From contig NZ_MTHB01000206.1 of the NCBI RefSeq assembly GCF_002220365.1, forward strand, positions 62,001 through 126,000: a stretch of DNA of 64,000 bases, in the 5' to 3' direction. Position 1 is the first letter of the stretch. The number at the start of each line of letters is the position of its first letter. Shown one piece after another: positions 1 to 8,181 of the stretch. A program made the position numbers and the translations under genes. This DNA is from Caballeronia sordidicola. GTDB lineage: Bacteria; Pseudomonadota; Gammaproteobacteria; Burkholderiales; Burkholderiaceae. The notes beneath the pieces were generated by a model. It did no database searches. It was given only the letters and a program-made list of their open reading frames with translations, and was not told the DNA's origin.

Positions 1-1626
1 TCACGTCGCCACCTTGAAGCGCGACACGCCGGTGCGCAGGCCATTGGCGGTGTGCGTGAGATCGTCGATAGCTTGCGTCGACTGGCGCAGCGACTCGGCC
101 GTTTGCTGTGCGGCTTCGGACAATTGGGCGAGCGCCTGCGTGATCTGGTCAGCGCCGGTCGCCTGCGTCTGCATGCCTTCATTGACCATCACAAAACGTG
201 GCGCGAGCGTCTGCACCTGCTGGATGATCTGCGACAACTGCCCGCCGACCTGCTGCACGTCCGTCATGCCGCGCCGGACTTCCTCGGAGAACTTGTCCAT
301 GCCCATCACGCCCGCCGCGACCGCCGACTGGATCTCCTTCACCATCTGTTCGATATCGAAAGTGGCAACCGCCGTCTGGTCTGCAAGACGACGGATTTCA
401 GTCGCCACGACCGCAAAACCGCGCCCGTATTCGCCGGCCTTTTCCGCCTCGATCGCCGCGTTCAGAGAAAGCAGATTGGTCTGGTCAGCGACCTTCGTAA
501 TGGTGGCCACCACCTGATTGATATTGCTCGCGCGCTCGTTGAGGATCGCGAGCTTGCCGTTCACCGATCCCGCAGCCTCCATCACGAGCCGCATGGTGTC
601 TTCCATCCGCGTCAGGCCCACCTGCCCTGTACCCGCCAGCAGCGCCGACTGTTCGGCCACGCCGGACACTTCGTTCATCGTGCGCACGAGGTCACGCGAC
701 GTGGCGAAGATCTCCCTCGACGTGGCGCCGATCTCCGTCGTCGTCGCGGCGGTTTCGCTTGCCGTGGCCTGCTGTTCACGGGCAGTCGCGGCAATTTCAG
801 CCACCGATGTCGTGACTTGCACCGCCGACTTCTGCGCTTGACCGACCAAGCCGGTCAATTCATCGGTCATGCGGTTGAATCCCGCTCCCAGCGCGCCGAA
901 TTCGTCCCCGCGCTCCAGTTGCAGGCGCTGCGACAGGTCGCCGGTGCGCATCGCATCGACGACCTCTACCAGGCGCTGCATCGGCACGGCGATCGCCCTG
1001 AGCAGCAGGAACCCGGCCCATGCCGCCACCAGGAAGGTCACCAGCACTACCACGAACAACGTGATCTCAGCCTTGCTGACGGACTCGCGAATGCTCTTCG
1101 ACGAGCTCATCTGCTGCTCGTTGTTGTGCTCAACGAGTGCCCGAACCACGGTCCGGCCGGTTTCCCAGACCGGAGTGAGCTGGGTGTTGAAGGCCGCTGC
1201 GGCAGCCGCCTTCGACGCCGGCAGATCAGCCAGGATCTGCTCCTGGATCGGCGCGTAGAGGGAACGTTGCTGCTTGAAATCGGTGAAGAGACGGCGGTCG
1301 GTGTCTTCAAAGACCGTGGCCGCGTACTGGTCGATCAGCTTGTCGAGTGAGTCGCGAGTTTCCGCAATGCGCTGGGTGTCGCGACGAACCTGGTCCGGCT
1401 CGCTATCGATAAAAATAAGCCGCTGGGTCACCGTGTAGTTTTCAAACCACGCCGCACGGATAGTCGTCGCGAGGTAGACACCCGGCGACGAATCTTCTTC
1501 CTGGCTGCGTGCATCCCGGTCGATTGTGCCAAGCAGGATGTATGAACAGACGGCCATGACCAACATCAGCGCGAGAATCACGCCAAAACTCACAAGAATC
1601 CGATTTCGAATGGTTAACTGCTTCAC
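1..1626 (-). CDS. wspA: Methyl-accepting chemotaxis protein, WspA-like
   Basis: This 541-residue inner-membrane chemoreceptor has a first membrane segment at about residues 9-32, a periplasmic sensor region to about 187, a second membrane segment at 188-209, a HAMP linker at 211-263, and a cytoplasmic signalling hairpin. The hairpin tip carries the conserved DQTNLLSLNAAIEAEKAG region. The N-terminal half (RNRILVSFGVI, DSSPGVY, IRAAW) and the tip resemble, from memory, Pseudomonas WspA, the receptor of the surface-sensing Wsp pathway that drives c-di-GMP synthesis. There is no C-terminal CheR-docking pentapeptide. The start is GTG, preceded by an AAAAGG ribosome-binding site, and the stop is the first codon of the window, so downstream wsp genes cannot be seen. 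A generic MCP is the alternative reading. Confidence 0.9.
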   Translation of the reverse strand: MKQLTIRNRILVSFGVILALMLVMAVCSYILLGTIDRDARSQEEDSSPGVYLATTIRAAWFENYTVTQRLIFIDSEPDQVRRDTQRIAETRDSLDKLIDQYAATVFEDTDRRLFTDFKQQRSLYAPIQEQILADLPASKAAAAAAFNTQLTPVWETGRTVVRALVEHNNEQQMSSSKSIRESVSKAEITLFVVVLVTFLVAAWAGFLLLRAIAVPMQRLVEVVDAMRTGDLSQRLQLERGDEFGALGAGFNRMTDELTGLVGQAQKSAVQVTTSVAEIAATAREQQATASETAATTTEIGATSREIFATSRDLVRTMNEVSGVAEQSALLAGTGQVGLTRMEDTMRLVMEAAGSVNGKLAILNERASNINQVVATITKVADQTNLLSLNAAIEAEKAGEYGRGFAVVATEIRRLADQTAVATFDIEQMVKEIQSAVAAGVMGMDKFSEEVRRGMTDVQQVGGQLSQIIQQVQTLAPRFVMVNEGMQTQATGADQITQALAQLSEAAQQTAESLRQSTQAIDDLTHTANGLRTGVSRFKVAT

Positions 1627-2205
1627 GCATGAACCTTTTCAGTGGGGTTTGCAGTAGGACGGCTGCTTCAGCGCCGGCAGTGGGCGCACGGCACCCGGAT
1701 CAAAAAGGGTGCGGCGCAATTTTAAGACGGAAAACGAAACGCTTTGCGGATAAATACAGGCTTTTGTCCGACAGCGACTAGGACGGACACCGTCACCGGC
1801 CAAAGTTGTGCACAGAAATTGGGGACCACCCTGTTGACAACCTTCTGACAAACCCCGGAAAGCGTTGAACGAAAACGATTTTCGGGCGCCGCTTCAAAGT
1901 GCGCCGGGCGGCAGGATTTGATTGTTTCAGCCAGCGAAGTTGTGCACACAAACTGTTGAAGGACCTGTGGACAAGCGTGAGGTAATCTTTTTAAGTCTTT
2001 GATAAATAAGCGCAGTTTCGAATCGATCCGATTTGAACCACGCGTTGCGCGTATTTCGGCGCGTTGCCGAGCCGGCAGCGACTGGCGAGTTATCCCCAGT
2101 AATTGTGGGCAGGCTTGTTGATAAGCACGGGGCTCGACGCCTAAGTCACTGATCAGGCACGGTTTAAACTCCGTGACTCGAAAGCGTCTTGTGCGCGCGG
2201 ACGTT
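1627..2205. other. Long intergenic region with DnaA-box-like motifs
   Basis: No convincing gene lies in this stretch between the chemoreceptor start and the hipA stop. It contains five single-mismatch relatives of the DnaA box (TTATCCACA or TGTGGATAA): TTGTGCACA at 1806 and again at 1940, TGTGGACAA at 1966, TTATCCCCA at 2090 and TGTTGATAA at 2116. A short AT-rich stretch sits at about 1981-2010. The two TTGTGCACA copies lie in similar contexts (AAGTTGTGCACA). It probably also holds the chemoreceptor promoter. Whether it binds DnaA is unknown. Confidence 0.5.
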
Positions 2206-3483
2206 TCAGGGGAGACGGAACGCCGGACGTTTCGCCCGAGCGACAGGAATTGCGCCGGTGCGGCGGATCACGTCTCGAATCCGCGCGAGCAGGTCATCGG
2301 CTTTGTAGCGGTCGTCCTGGCTGAGCCGCTCGGCCACGGTCTCGAATGCCTGGTCGATGCACAGCAGGATCGCTTGCGCCTCGGCGCGTTTCAGACCCAG
2401 GCGTTCGCCGTAGGCAACGAGTTGCCCGGGCACGGGGAAAACCTTCGATTTATTCAGGTTCAGCGCCATCCGGCCATCGAGCGACGGATAGATGCCCGTG
2501 CAGACGACATCGTAGATGGGGGAGAGCCGGCGCGGCCCAGTGGGATCGGCATAGACAATGCCGATGTTCTTCATGTGCGCGTCACCATCGCGAAGAAAAC
2601 ACGACAGCGCGACACGCTCGAACAGCCGCAGCGATTGCGCGCGGAAATCGGCGCCGGTATAGACCTCCACCGCCCGCCCGATCATCTCGTAACTGCCGCG
2701 GTATTTGTCGTTGCCGGTCAGCACGCTCATGTCCTCGAAGCCAAGCGGCGTGCCGTCCGGCGCACGATCGAAACGCGCCATGACGAACAGCAGGCCGTCG
2801 TTGGAGAGCCAGAAATCAGGCACGTCGAAACCCGCCTCGCGCGCTACCGACATGCACAGGAATTCGTTGCGGGCAATCCCCGCATAGTCGTCGCCTTCAG
2901 CCTTCACGATCACCGTGGCCAGTGGCAAGGTCGCGTGTGCGTCGAGTGTCGCCACGCTGGCTGGCACCTCAGGGGCAAGCGGCACCACCGTCTTCGGCTG
3001 CACGCCTGAAATGCCTGAGCCGAGCGCATATTTGCTCACCAGCCGCTCGAACAATTGTCCCGATGGCGACGACAGCAGCTCGTCAAGCCGCTCGCCCTCG
3101 CCCTCAGGCACCGTCTGGCCGTGCAGCGCGTAGGTGAGCCTGCCGATCTGGTTTCGCCCGGCGAGGAACAGCAGGAACATGTCGCTGGGGGTGCCGAAGC
3201 GCGCCAGCCGTTCTTCGATGATGTATCGCAGGTAACCTTCCGGGCGATTCATCGCGAACACGTTCATCAGCGCGCCGCTGCTGTAGCTCTTGCGACGCAC
3301 AGGCATGGTCAGCGACACGGCCGCGTCCGGCTCGACTTCTCCGTAGTTGAAGACGAAAGTGCTCTCCTTCGCCAGCAGACCGGCCATGCCCTGGGGCGTG
3401 TGAACGTCGAGCCGGCGGATTTTGTCGAAGAGGTTTTCCAGGTCAAACGGCGCAGCAGGCATAAGCGACGACGGCGTGCTCAT
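2206..3483 (-). CDS. hipA: HipA-family serine/threonine kinase toxin
   Basis: This is the toxin of a type II toxin-antitoxin pair; E. coli HipA phosphorylates GltX and causes growth arrest. The 425 residues match the usual HipA length. The N-terminal HipA_1 subdomain is at about 40-120 (AVSLTMPV, MNRPEGYLR). The Gly-rich loop is GISGVQPK at 157-164, the catalytic loop DAHMKN at 301-306 (D301, N306), and the metal-binding Asp D325 lies in SPIYDVV, so the kinase core looks intact. The loop reads G-I-S with one serine (S159). The ATG overlaps the hipB stop as ATGA, showing translational coupling. The target here cannot be deduced from sequence. Confidence 0.93.
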   Translation of the reverse strand: MSTPSSLMPAAPFDLENLFDKIRRLDVHTPQGMAGLLAKESTFVFNYGEVEPDAAVSLTMPVRRKSYSSGALMNVFAMNRPEGYLRYIIEERLARFGTPSDMFLLFLAGRNQIGRLTYALHGQTVPEGEGERLDELLSSPSGQLFERLVSKYALGSGISGVQPKTVVPLAPEVPASVATLDAHATLPLATVIVKAEGDDYAGIARNEFLCMSVAREAGFDVPDFWLSNDGLLFVMARFDRAPDGTPLGFEDMSVLTGNDKYRGSYEMIGRAVEVYTGADFRAQSLRLFERVALSCFLRDGDAHMKNIGIVYADPTGPRRLSPIYDVVCTGIYPSLDGRMALNLNKSKVFPVPGQLVAYGERLGLKRAEAQAILLCIDQAFETVAERLSQDDRYKADDLLARIRDVIRRTGAIPVARAKRPAFRLP

Positions 3484-3770
3484 TCGTCCTCCCTGAAGAA
3501 GGAGTCCAGATCTTCGAAGACCACAGTGTCTTTCGGACGCAGGGTGAGGTCATAGCCAAGCGCGTTCGCGATCCGGCAAAGCTCATGAAGGCCGACGTTC
3601 TGTGCGCCTTCCGCATTCGTGATTGTGCGCCGGGCCACGCCCGCGCGATCGGCCAGCGTCTGTTGACTCAAACGTCGCTCACGCCGTAGCGAGCGGAGTT
3701 CCGCTGCCACACGCTCGAAATTGCTGATGGGGTCCGTGTATTTGCGAGGGTCCGTGTATTTGCGCGTCAT
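3480..3770 (-). CDS. hipB: HipB-like XRE-family antitoxin / repressor
   Basis: This 96-residue protein has a Cro/C1-type helix-turn-helix (LSQQTLADRAGVARRTITNAE) followed by a dimerisation helix and an acidic tail (FEDLDSFFREDE). It should neutralise HipA and repress the operon. The track-style longest frame begins at TTG 3779; the first ATG, at 3770, is preferred. Residues 3-14 are a direct repeat, RKYTDP twice, from a 17-bp DNA repeat offset by 18 bp (3730-3764). No strong ribosome-binding site is visible. The start codon lies inside the most downstream of four palindromic operators. It overlaps hipA by ATGA. Confidence 0.9.
   Translation of the reverse strand: MTRKYTDPRKYTDPISNFERVAAELRSLRRERRLSQQTLADRAGVARRTITNAEGAQNVGLHELCRIANALGYDLTLRPKDTVVFEDLDSFFREDE
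3730..3764. repeat. 17-bp direct repeat in the hipB 5' end
   Basis: GGGTCCGTGTATTTGCG occurs at 3730-3746 and again at 3748-3764, offset by 18 bp, so the reading frame is kept and the peptide RKYTDP is duplicated near the HipB N-terminus. It looks like a recent slippage duplication. Confidence 0.85.
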
Positions 3771-3923
3771 GATGCGCAATTGTAGGCTTTTTTTATATTT
3801 TGCGCACTATGGTGCGCATTTTTATTGGTCGGTCGTTAGCTACTTGATTGCATTGAATTGCGCATTATGATGCGCAATTCATCAAAAATAAGCAAATTTG
3901 CGCGTTAAAACGCGCAAATTTGC
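3761..3923. promoter_or_regulatory. hipBA operator array: four TGCGC-N8-GCGCA palindromes
   Basis: Four 18-bp sites with identical architecture lie at 3761-3778, 3801-3818, 3859-3876 and 3899-3916. Their centres are 40, 58 and 40 bp apart. The third extends to a near-perfect 26-bp palindrome (3855-3880). The fourth has perfect 15-bp arms, GCAAATTTGCGCGTT and its complement, around AA (3892-3923). E. coli HipB binds four sites of the same 5-N8-5 layout (TATCC-N8-GGATA). A leftward -10-like TATAAA at 3792-3797 lies just beside the second site, so repression of hipBA is the obvious inference. The first site overlaps the hipB start. Confidence 0.85.
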
Positions 3924-3983
3924 ATTCAGAATCGGGAGACAGGATCATCCATCGGACGAACTGGGCAATCCCGTCGCCAGCTA

Positions 3984-6389
3984 TCAGCTTCCGCGATAAA
4001 GCGCCGCGCTGGCCGGTGTGGACACCGCCGGCCGAGCGGGACCGCCGTTTGCGCCCTTCACACTCTTCGCACCGGTGGACGACGAAGACGACGCAGCCGC
4101 CGGATTCGCCACCCCCGGTTCCATATACCCGGGTGCACCCTTCGCATTTTGCTTCTGCCCCGGCGGCGGAGCGGATGGGGCGGTGCGCATGTCAGCAAGC
4201 ATTTGCGTACACGGCAGCGGCTTGTTGTTACTCGGCGCGATCAACGGGATCAGCGCGGCAAACGGGTTAAGCAGACCGAGCCCGACCGCCGCCGCGCCGC
4301 GCACCGCCAGCGCACCGGCATCCACGCCTACATGCGGATCCTTGAACGTCCCCTTCACATACAGGGGCGAGCGCAACGAGAACACCCGGAAACCCTTCGT
4401 GTGCGGATGAATGTTCAGGTCCATCTCCTCGGTCTTCAGATTGACGGTACCGTCCATGTTGATCACGGCGTCGTCGGTATCGAGGGCGAACACGCGCGAC
4501 TCCAGCACCCCGTTAGTCGCGACAAAATCCGCCGCGGCGCAGTTGATCTTTACATCGTGTTTGCCGAAGAGTTTTTCATAGACCGCGTTCGCCACGTTCA
4601 GCCCCGCCGCTTCCATATACAGCCGGCTGACCGTGCCATCGGTGATCAGCGTCTTCAGTTCACCGTTCATGGTTCCAGCGAGTGCCGCCGGCGAATTGCC
4701 CGTCGCCGATAACGCCGCGTCACCGTTCACTTCACCCAGCGCTGACTGCATCGTCTTGACGGTCGGCAGCAACTGCTTGAGTTTCAGATGCCGCGCCGAG
4801 GTCGAGAAGCGGCCCTGGAGCGGCTCCTTGCTACCATCGAGGTGAATAGTCGACGATAGCGTGCCGCCCGCCACGCCGAATGACAGCGGTTCGAACGACA
4901 GCACGCCGTCCGTCATCACCACGTGCGTATAGAGGTTGCTGATCGGCAGCGCCGGGTCCTTGATGATCTTGCGGCCGGTGAACTTGACGTCGGCATCGAT
5001 CGCCTTCCATCGATCCGTCTTGAACTCCTCGGTCGGCAGGGCCTTCGACGACGGTTGTTTCTCCGTGTCTCCGCGTTTCGCTTTGCTCGCGTTCGAATCG
5101 GCGCCGATGATGGGTGCGAGATCGGAGAACTGCAGCAGGTTCGATACAAGTTCGCCCGACAGCAACGGCCGCGGCTTGCGTCCGACGAACGTCAGCGAGC
5201 CGTTCAGGTCGCTGCCGCCCACGCGTCCGGTGAAATTTTCATACCTGAAGACATTGCCGTCAGCCTTGAACTGGCCGACGAGCCGCCCTTCCGTTGCATA
5301 CGGCGGCGTCGCCGGCAGCGTCACGCCAACGATCGGATACAAATGCTCGAGGCTCACACCCTGCAGCCAAAGCCGCAAGTCGAGCGCAGCGAGATGGGCC
5401 GGATCCGTCACGGTCCCGACAAACGCAATATGCGTATCGCCGATACGAACATCAGCCTGCACGGGGAACGGACGCATGGCGTCCTGCAGCGCGAGCACGC
5501 CGCCGACCTTGCCGTCGCCGGACACCGCCACGCTGTTGTATTTACCCTTCACCGACCAGCCTATGCCATAAGGCGGCACGGGCGGTTTAGGCCCTTCCTT
5601 CGTGGTAATGCTGGTGTTTGCAGAAACGCTTGCCGGGTTCGGCGCGCTCGCGTTTTCGGCAGCAGCGGCCGACGCGGCGGATGCAGCGGCGGCTTCCGAT
5701 GCTGCGGCCTTATCGACTTGCTGGTTCAGCTTGCTAGCACCGCTCTTGCCGACCATCTGGGCCGACGATTTCTGCGATGCCGCCTCCTGCTGCTTCATCA
5801 CATCGCCGATGGGAACCATCTGGCCAAGCGTATTCACGACGGCCTGCATGTCCGCTTTCGTGATCTCGTCCGCGTAGGCAATAGTGCCCTTGTCCAGCGC
5901 GATGTCATGCAGTTGAAGGTTCCACGCCGACGGTTCGCTCGACTGCTTGAACTTGAACGTCCAGTTATCGCGGTTGTCCTTGAGGCGTTCCAGATCGACC
6001 GAGGGATTCACCAGGTTGATCGATGGAATCACGATGTCATGCGCGAGCAGCGGCAGGATCCCGACCTGGAAATCGATCTCGTCCAGGGTCGCGAAAAACT
6101 TCTGTTTGGTCCAGTCGGGATTCGCGACCGTGATTTTTTCCGCCGAGAATCGCGGCCACGGGACCCAGCGGCGCCAGCCCGTTTCTCCGGGCGGGCGTTG
6201 CCAGCCGACCTTCAGGTCGCCCGTAATCTCGAACTGCCGGCCGATGGCCTGCGAGACTTTATCGTCGACCCAGGGGCGGGCCCGGTTCCAGTCGAAGGTC
6301 AGGAAAACGATCACCAGCACAGCGATCAGGACAATCAGAACCGCGATGATCCAGGCGACTGTTTTTCCGATTTTCCGGCCAAGCGCCAT
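3984..6389 (-). CDS. AsmA family protein
   Basis: The 801-residue protein has a single N-terminal membrane anchor (about residues 7-30) followed by a long periplasmic region, the AsmA/TamB-like layout now linked to bridge-like phospholipid transport to the outer membrane. AsmA features include the LKVGW..P start region, FSAEKITVANPDW and a C-terminal AsmA_2 stretch with the TVNLKTEEMDL motif. An Ala/Ser-rich low-complexity insert lies around residues 235-290, and the C-terminus is Ala/Pro/Ser-rich. The start at 6389 is chosen over an upstream in-frame ATG (6461) because GAGGGAG precedes it and the membrane anchor follows at once. Its exact lipid role is unknown. Confidence 0.9.
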   Translation of the reverse strand: MALGRKIGKTVAWIIAVLIVLIAVLVIVFLTFDWNRARPWVDDKVSQAIGRQFEITGDLKVGWQRPPGETGWRRWVPWPRFSAEKITVANPDWTKQKFFATLDEIDFQVGILPLLAHDIVIPSINLVNPSVDLERLKDNRDNWTFKFKQSSEPSAWNLQLHDIALDKGTIAYADEITKADMQAVVNTLGQMVPIGDVMKQQEAASQKSSAQMVGKSGASKLNQQVDKAAASEAAAASAASAAAAENASAPNPASVSANTSITTKEGPKPPVPPYGIGWSVKGKYNSVAVSGDGKVGGVLALQDAMRPFPVQADVRIGDTHIAFVGTVTDPAHLAALDLRLWLQGVSLEHLYPIVGVTLPATPPYATEGRLVGQFKADGNVFRYENFTGRVGGSDLNGSLTFVGRKPRPLLSGELVSNLLQFSDLAPIIGADSNASKAKRGDTEKQPSSKALPTEEFKTDRWKAIDADVKFTGRKIIKDPALPISNLYTHVVMTDGVLSFEPLSFGVAGGTLSSTIHLDGSKEPLQGRFSTSARHLKLKQLLPTVKTMQSALGEVNGDAALSATGNSPAALAGTMNGELKTLITDGTVSRLYMEAAGLNVANAVYEKLFGKHDVKINCAAADFVATNGVLESRVFALDTDDAVINMDGTVNLKTEEMDLNIHPHTKGFRVFSLRSPLYVKGTFKDPHVGVDAGALAVRGAAAVGLGLLNPFAALIPLIAPSNNKPLPCTQMLADMRTAPSAPPPGQKQNAKGAPGYMEPGVANPAAASSSSSTGAKSVKGANGGPARPAVSTPASAALYRGS

Positions 6390-6495
6390 AGTGGCTCCCT
6401 CTATTTTATTTGAAACACCGAGCAGCACGTCGCGTGCCCGGCGATGATACCGGCAAGCCATGCCGGGCAGGACCTTGCCCGATCAGGGCTCACAC

Positions 6496-6570
6496 ACGAC
6501 GCACCCGCACGACGCACCCGCACGACGCACCCGCACGACGGACCCGCACAACGGACCCGCACAACGGATC
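6496..6570. repeat. 13-bp tandem repeat, about 5.7 copies
   Basis: The unit ACGACGCACCCGC is present three times exactly (6496-6534), then as ACGACGGACCCGC, ACAACGGACCCGC and a partial ACAACGGATC. The unit is not a multiple of three and lies between the asmA-like gene and fetA, so copy-number change would not alter a protein. It sits about 70 bp upstream of the fetA ATG. Confidence 0.9.
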
Positions 6571-6638
6571 TAAGGATCGCCTGAGCAGCGTTGATTTATG
6601 ATTGCGCTCCGAGATCATTCCCCGAGCCTGTCTTCGCC

Positions 6639-7319
6639 ATGTCCAAGCAAGCCGACACGCCTTTGATTGACGCGACAGCGCTCACCCGCCGCGATCCCGT
6701 GCGCGACGTCGTCTTGCTGCACCCCACTACGTTCAGCTTGTCCGCAGGCCAGCGCGCGGTCATCACCGGGCCGTCGGGCTCAGGCAAGAGCGTGTTCCTG
6801 CGTGCGCTTGCGCTGCTCGATCCTGTCGATGACGGTGTGATCCAGTGGCGCGGGAAGACCATCGCGCGCACGGATATTCCGGCGTACCGGCGGCGAGTGG
6901 CTTACATTGCACAACGCCCGGCCATGCTCGACGGCAGCGTGGAAGACAACCTGCGCTACCCGTTTTCGCTGAAGGTGTATCGCGACGTGCGCTTCGATCG
7001 TGAGCGAGTGATCAAGCTGACCCGCCGGGCAGGCCGTGAAGCCGATTTCCTCGATAAACGCGCGAGCGAGCTATCGGGTGGCGAAGCCCAGGTTGCCGCG
7101 CTGATACGCGTGTTGCAAGTTGACCCCGACGTGCTGCTGCTCGACGAACCGACGGCGTCACTCGATCCTGCATCCGCGCTGGAAATAGAAGCGCTCGTCG
7201 GTGCCTGGTTCGGCGATCGCCGGGGCGAACGCGCCAGCATCTGGGTGTCGCACGATCCGGCACAGGCGAAACGTGTGGGCGAGCGCCAGCTCGTCATGAC
7301 CGCGGGTACTCTGTCATGA
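6639..7319 (+). CDS. fetA: ABC exporter ATP-binding protein, FetA-type
   Basis: A 226-residue ABC ATPase with Walker A GPSGSGKS (44-51), signature LSGGE (145-149) and Walker B VLLLDEP (165-171). With the next gene it forms a FetAB (YbbLM) transporter; in E. coli this pair has been linked to iron efflux and oxidative-stress resistance. The ATG at 6639 is preferred over an upstream in-frame TTG (6591) because homologous sequence begins there. The stop overlaps the fetB start (ATGA), so the two are translationally coupled. The substrate is inferred from family only. Confidence 0.9.
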   Translation: MSKQADTPLIDATALTRRDPVRDVVLLHPTTFSLSAGQRAVITGPSGSGKSVFLRALALLDPVDDGVIQWRGKTIARTDIPAYRRRVAYIAQRPAMLDGSVEDNLRYPFSLKVYRDVRFDRERVIKLTRRAGREADFLDKRASELSGGEAQVAALIRVLQVDPDVLLLDEPTASLDPASALEIEALVGAWFGDRRGERASIWVSHDPAQAKRVGERQLVMTAGTLS

Positions 7320-8128
7320 GCGGATATCAGAGCCTGAGCCTGCTCGACATTGCGATCGCTGCGGCGTTGATCGTGGTGAACGGGGCGTTATCGGTTGCGC
7401 TGAAGCTCGATCTGGAACGCAAGCTGGCGTGGGCGGCGGTGCGCAGTGTCGTGCAATTGCTGGCAATCGGGTACGTGCTCGGTTGGGTCTTCCAGTTTTC
7501 GCGCTGGTACGTCGTATTGCCGCTGATGGCATTGATGACACTGATAGCGGGACTGTCGGCGTCGAACCGCGGAAGGCGCACGTACCTGGGGCAGCGGGTG
7601 GATAGCGTCGTGTCGATCTGGGTGAGTTCGTGGCTCGTGGCCGCGGTGGGATTGTTCGTCGTGATCCGGATTCATCCGTGGTATGAGCCGCAATACGCCA
7701 TACCGATCCTCGGCATGATCCTCGGCAATACGTTGACGGGCGTCTCGCTGGGCATCGAACGGATGACGGAGGAACTGACGGCGGGACGAGGGGCGGTGGA
7801 GATGTCGCTCGCGCTCGGTGCAACGCGGTGGGAGGCGGCGCAAGGGCCGGCGCGCCAGGCCGTGCGTGCGGGCATGATCCCGACGTTGAACCAGATGACG
7901 GTAGTAGGACTGGTGAGCCTGCCGGGCATGATGACGGGGCAGGTGCTGGCGGGGCAGTCGCCACTGCAGGCGGTTCGTTATCAGATCGTCATCATGTTTT
8001 TTATCGCGGCCTCATCGGCGCTGGGAACGGTGGGCGCAGTGTTATTGACCTACCGGCGGCTCTTCTCGCCGGAACACCGGTTCATGGCGTCAAAGCTCGT
8101 GGAGAGGGAGAAGCCGAAGCGCGGATGA
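7316..8128 (+). CDS. fetB: ABC exporter permease, FetB-type (UPF0014)
   Basis: The 270-residue protein is very hydrophobic, with about six or seven membrane segments, and carries the UPF0014 family hallmarks ILGMILGNTLTGVSLGIERM and ATRWEAAQGPARQAVRAGMIPTLNQM followed by GLVSLPGMMTGQVLAG. It is the permease partner of the upstream ATPase. It ends 53 bp before the convergent hybrid-kinase stop; no clear terminator is visible between them. Confidence 0.92.
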   Translation: MSGYQSLSLLDIAIAAALIVVNGALSVALKLDLERKLAWAAVRSVVQLLAIGYVLGWVFQFSRWYVVLPLMALMTLIAGLSASNRGRRTYLGQRVDSVVSIWVSSWLVAAVGLFVVIRIHPWYEPQYAIPILGMILGNTLTGVSLGIERMTEELTAGRGAVEMSLALGATRWEAAQGPARQAVRAGMIPTLNQMTVVGLVSLPGMMTGQVLAGQSPLQAVRYQIVIMFFIAASSALGTVGAVLLTYRRLFSPEHRFMASKLVEREKPKRG

Positions 8129-8181
8129 AAGACGCGGACGAAGCGGACGACTGAGCACCTGCGAAGGCCCGCGAAATATGA

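Noticed and set aside
52-1350. A 432-residue rightward frame inside the chemoreceptor gene
   Set aside because: Antisense shadow; no recognisable domain, and the opposite strand encodes a full chemoreceptor.
6496-6570. Possible CRISPR array
   Set aside because: The units are 13 bp and directly adjoining, with no spacers and no cas genes; it is a simple tandem repeat.
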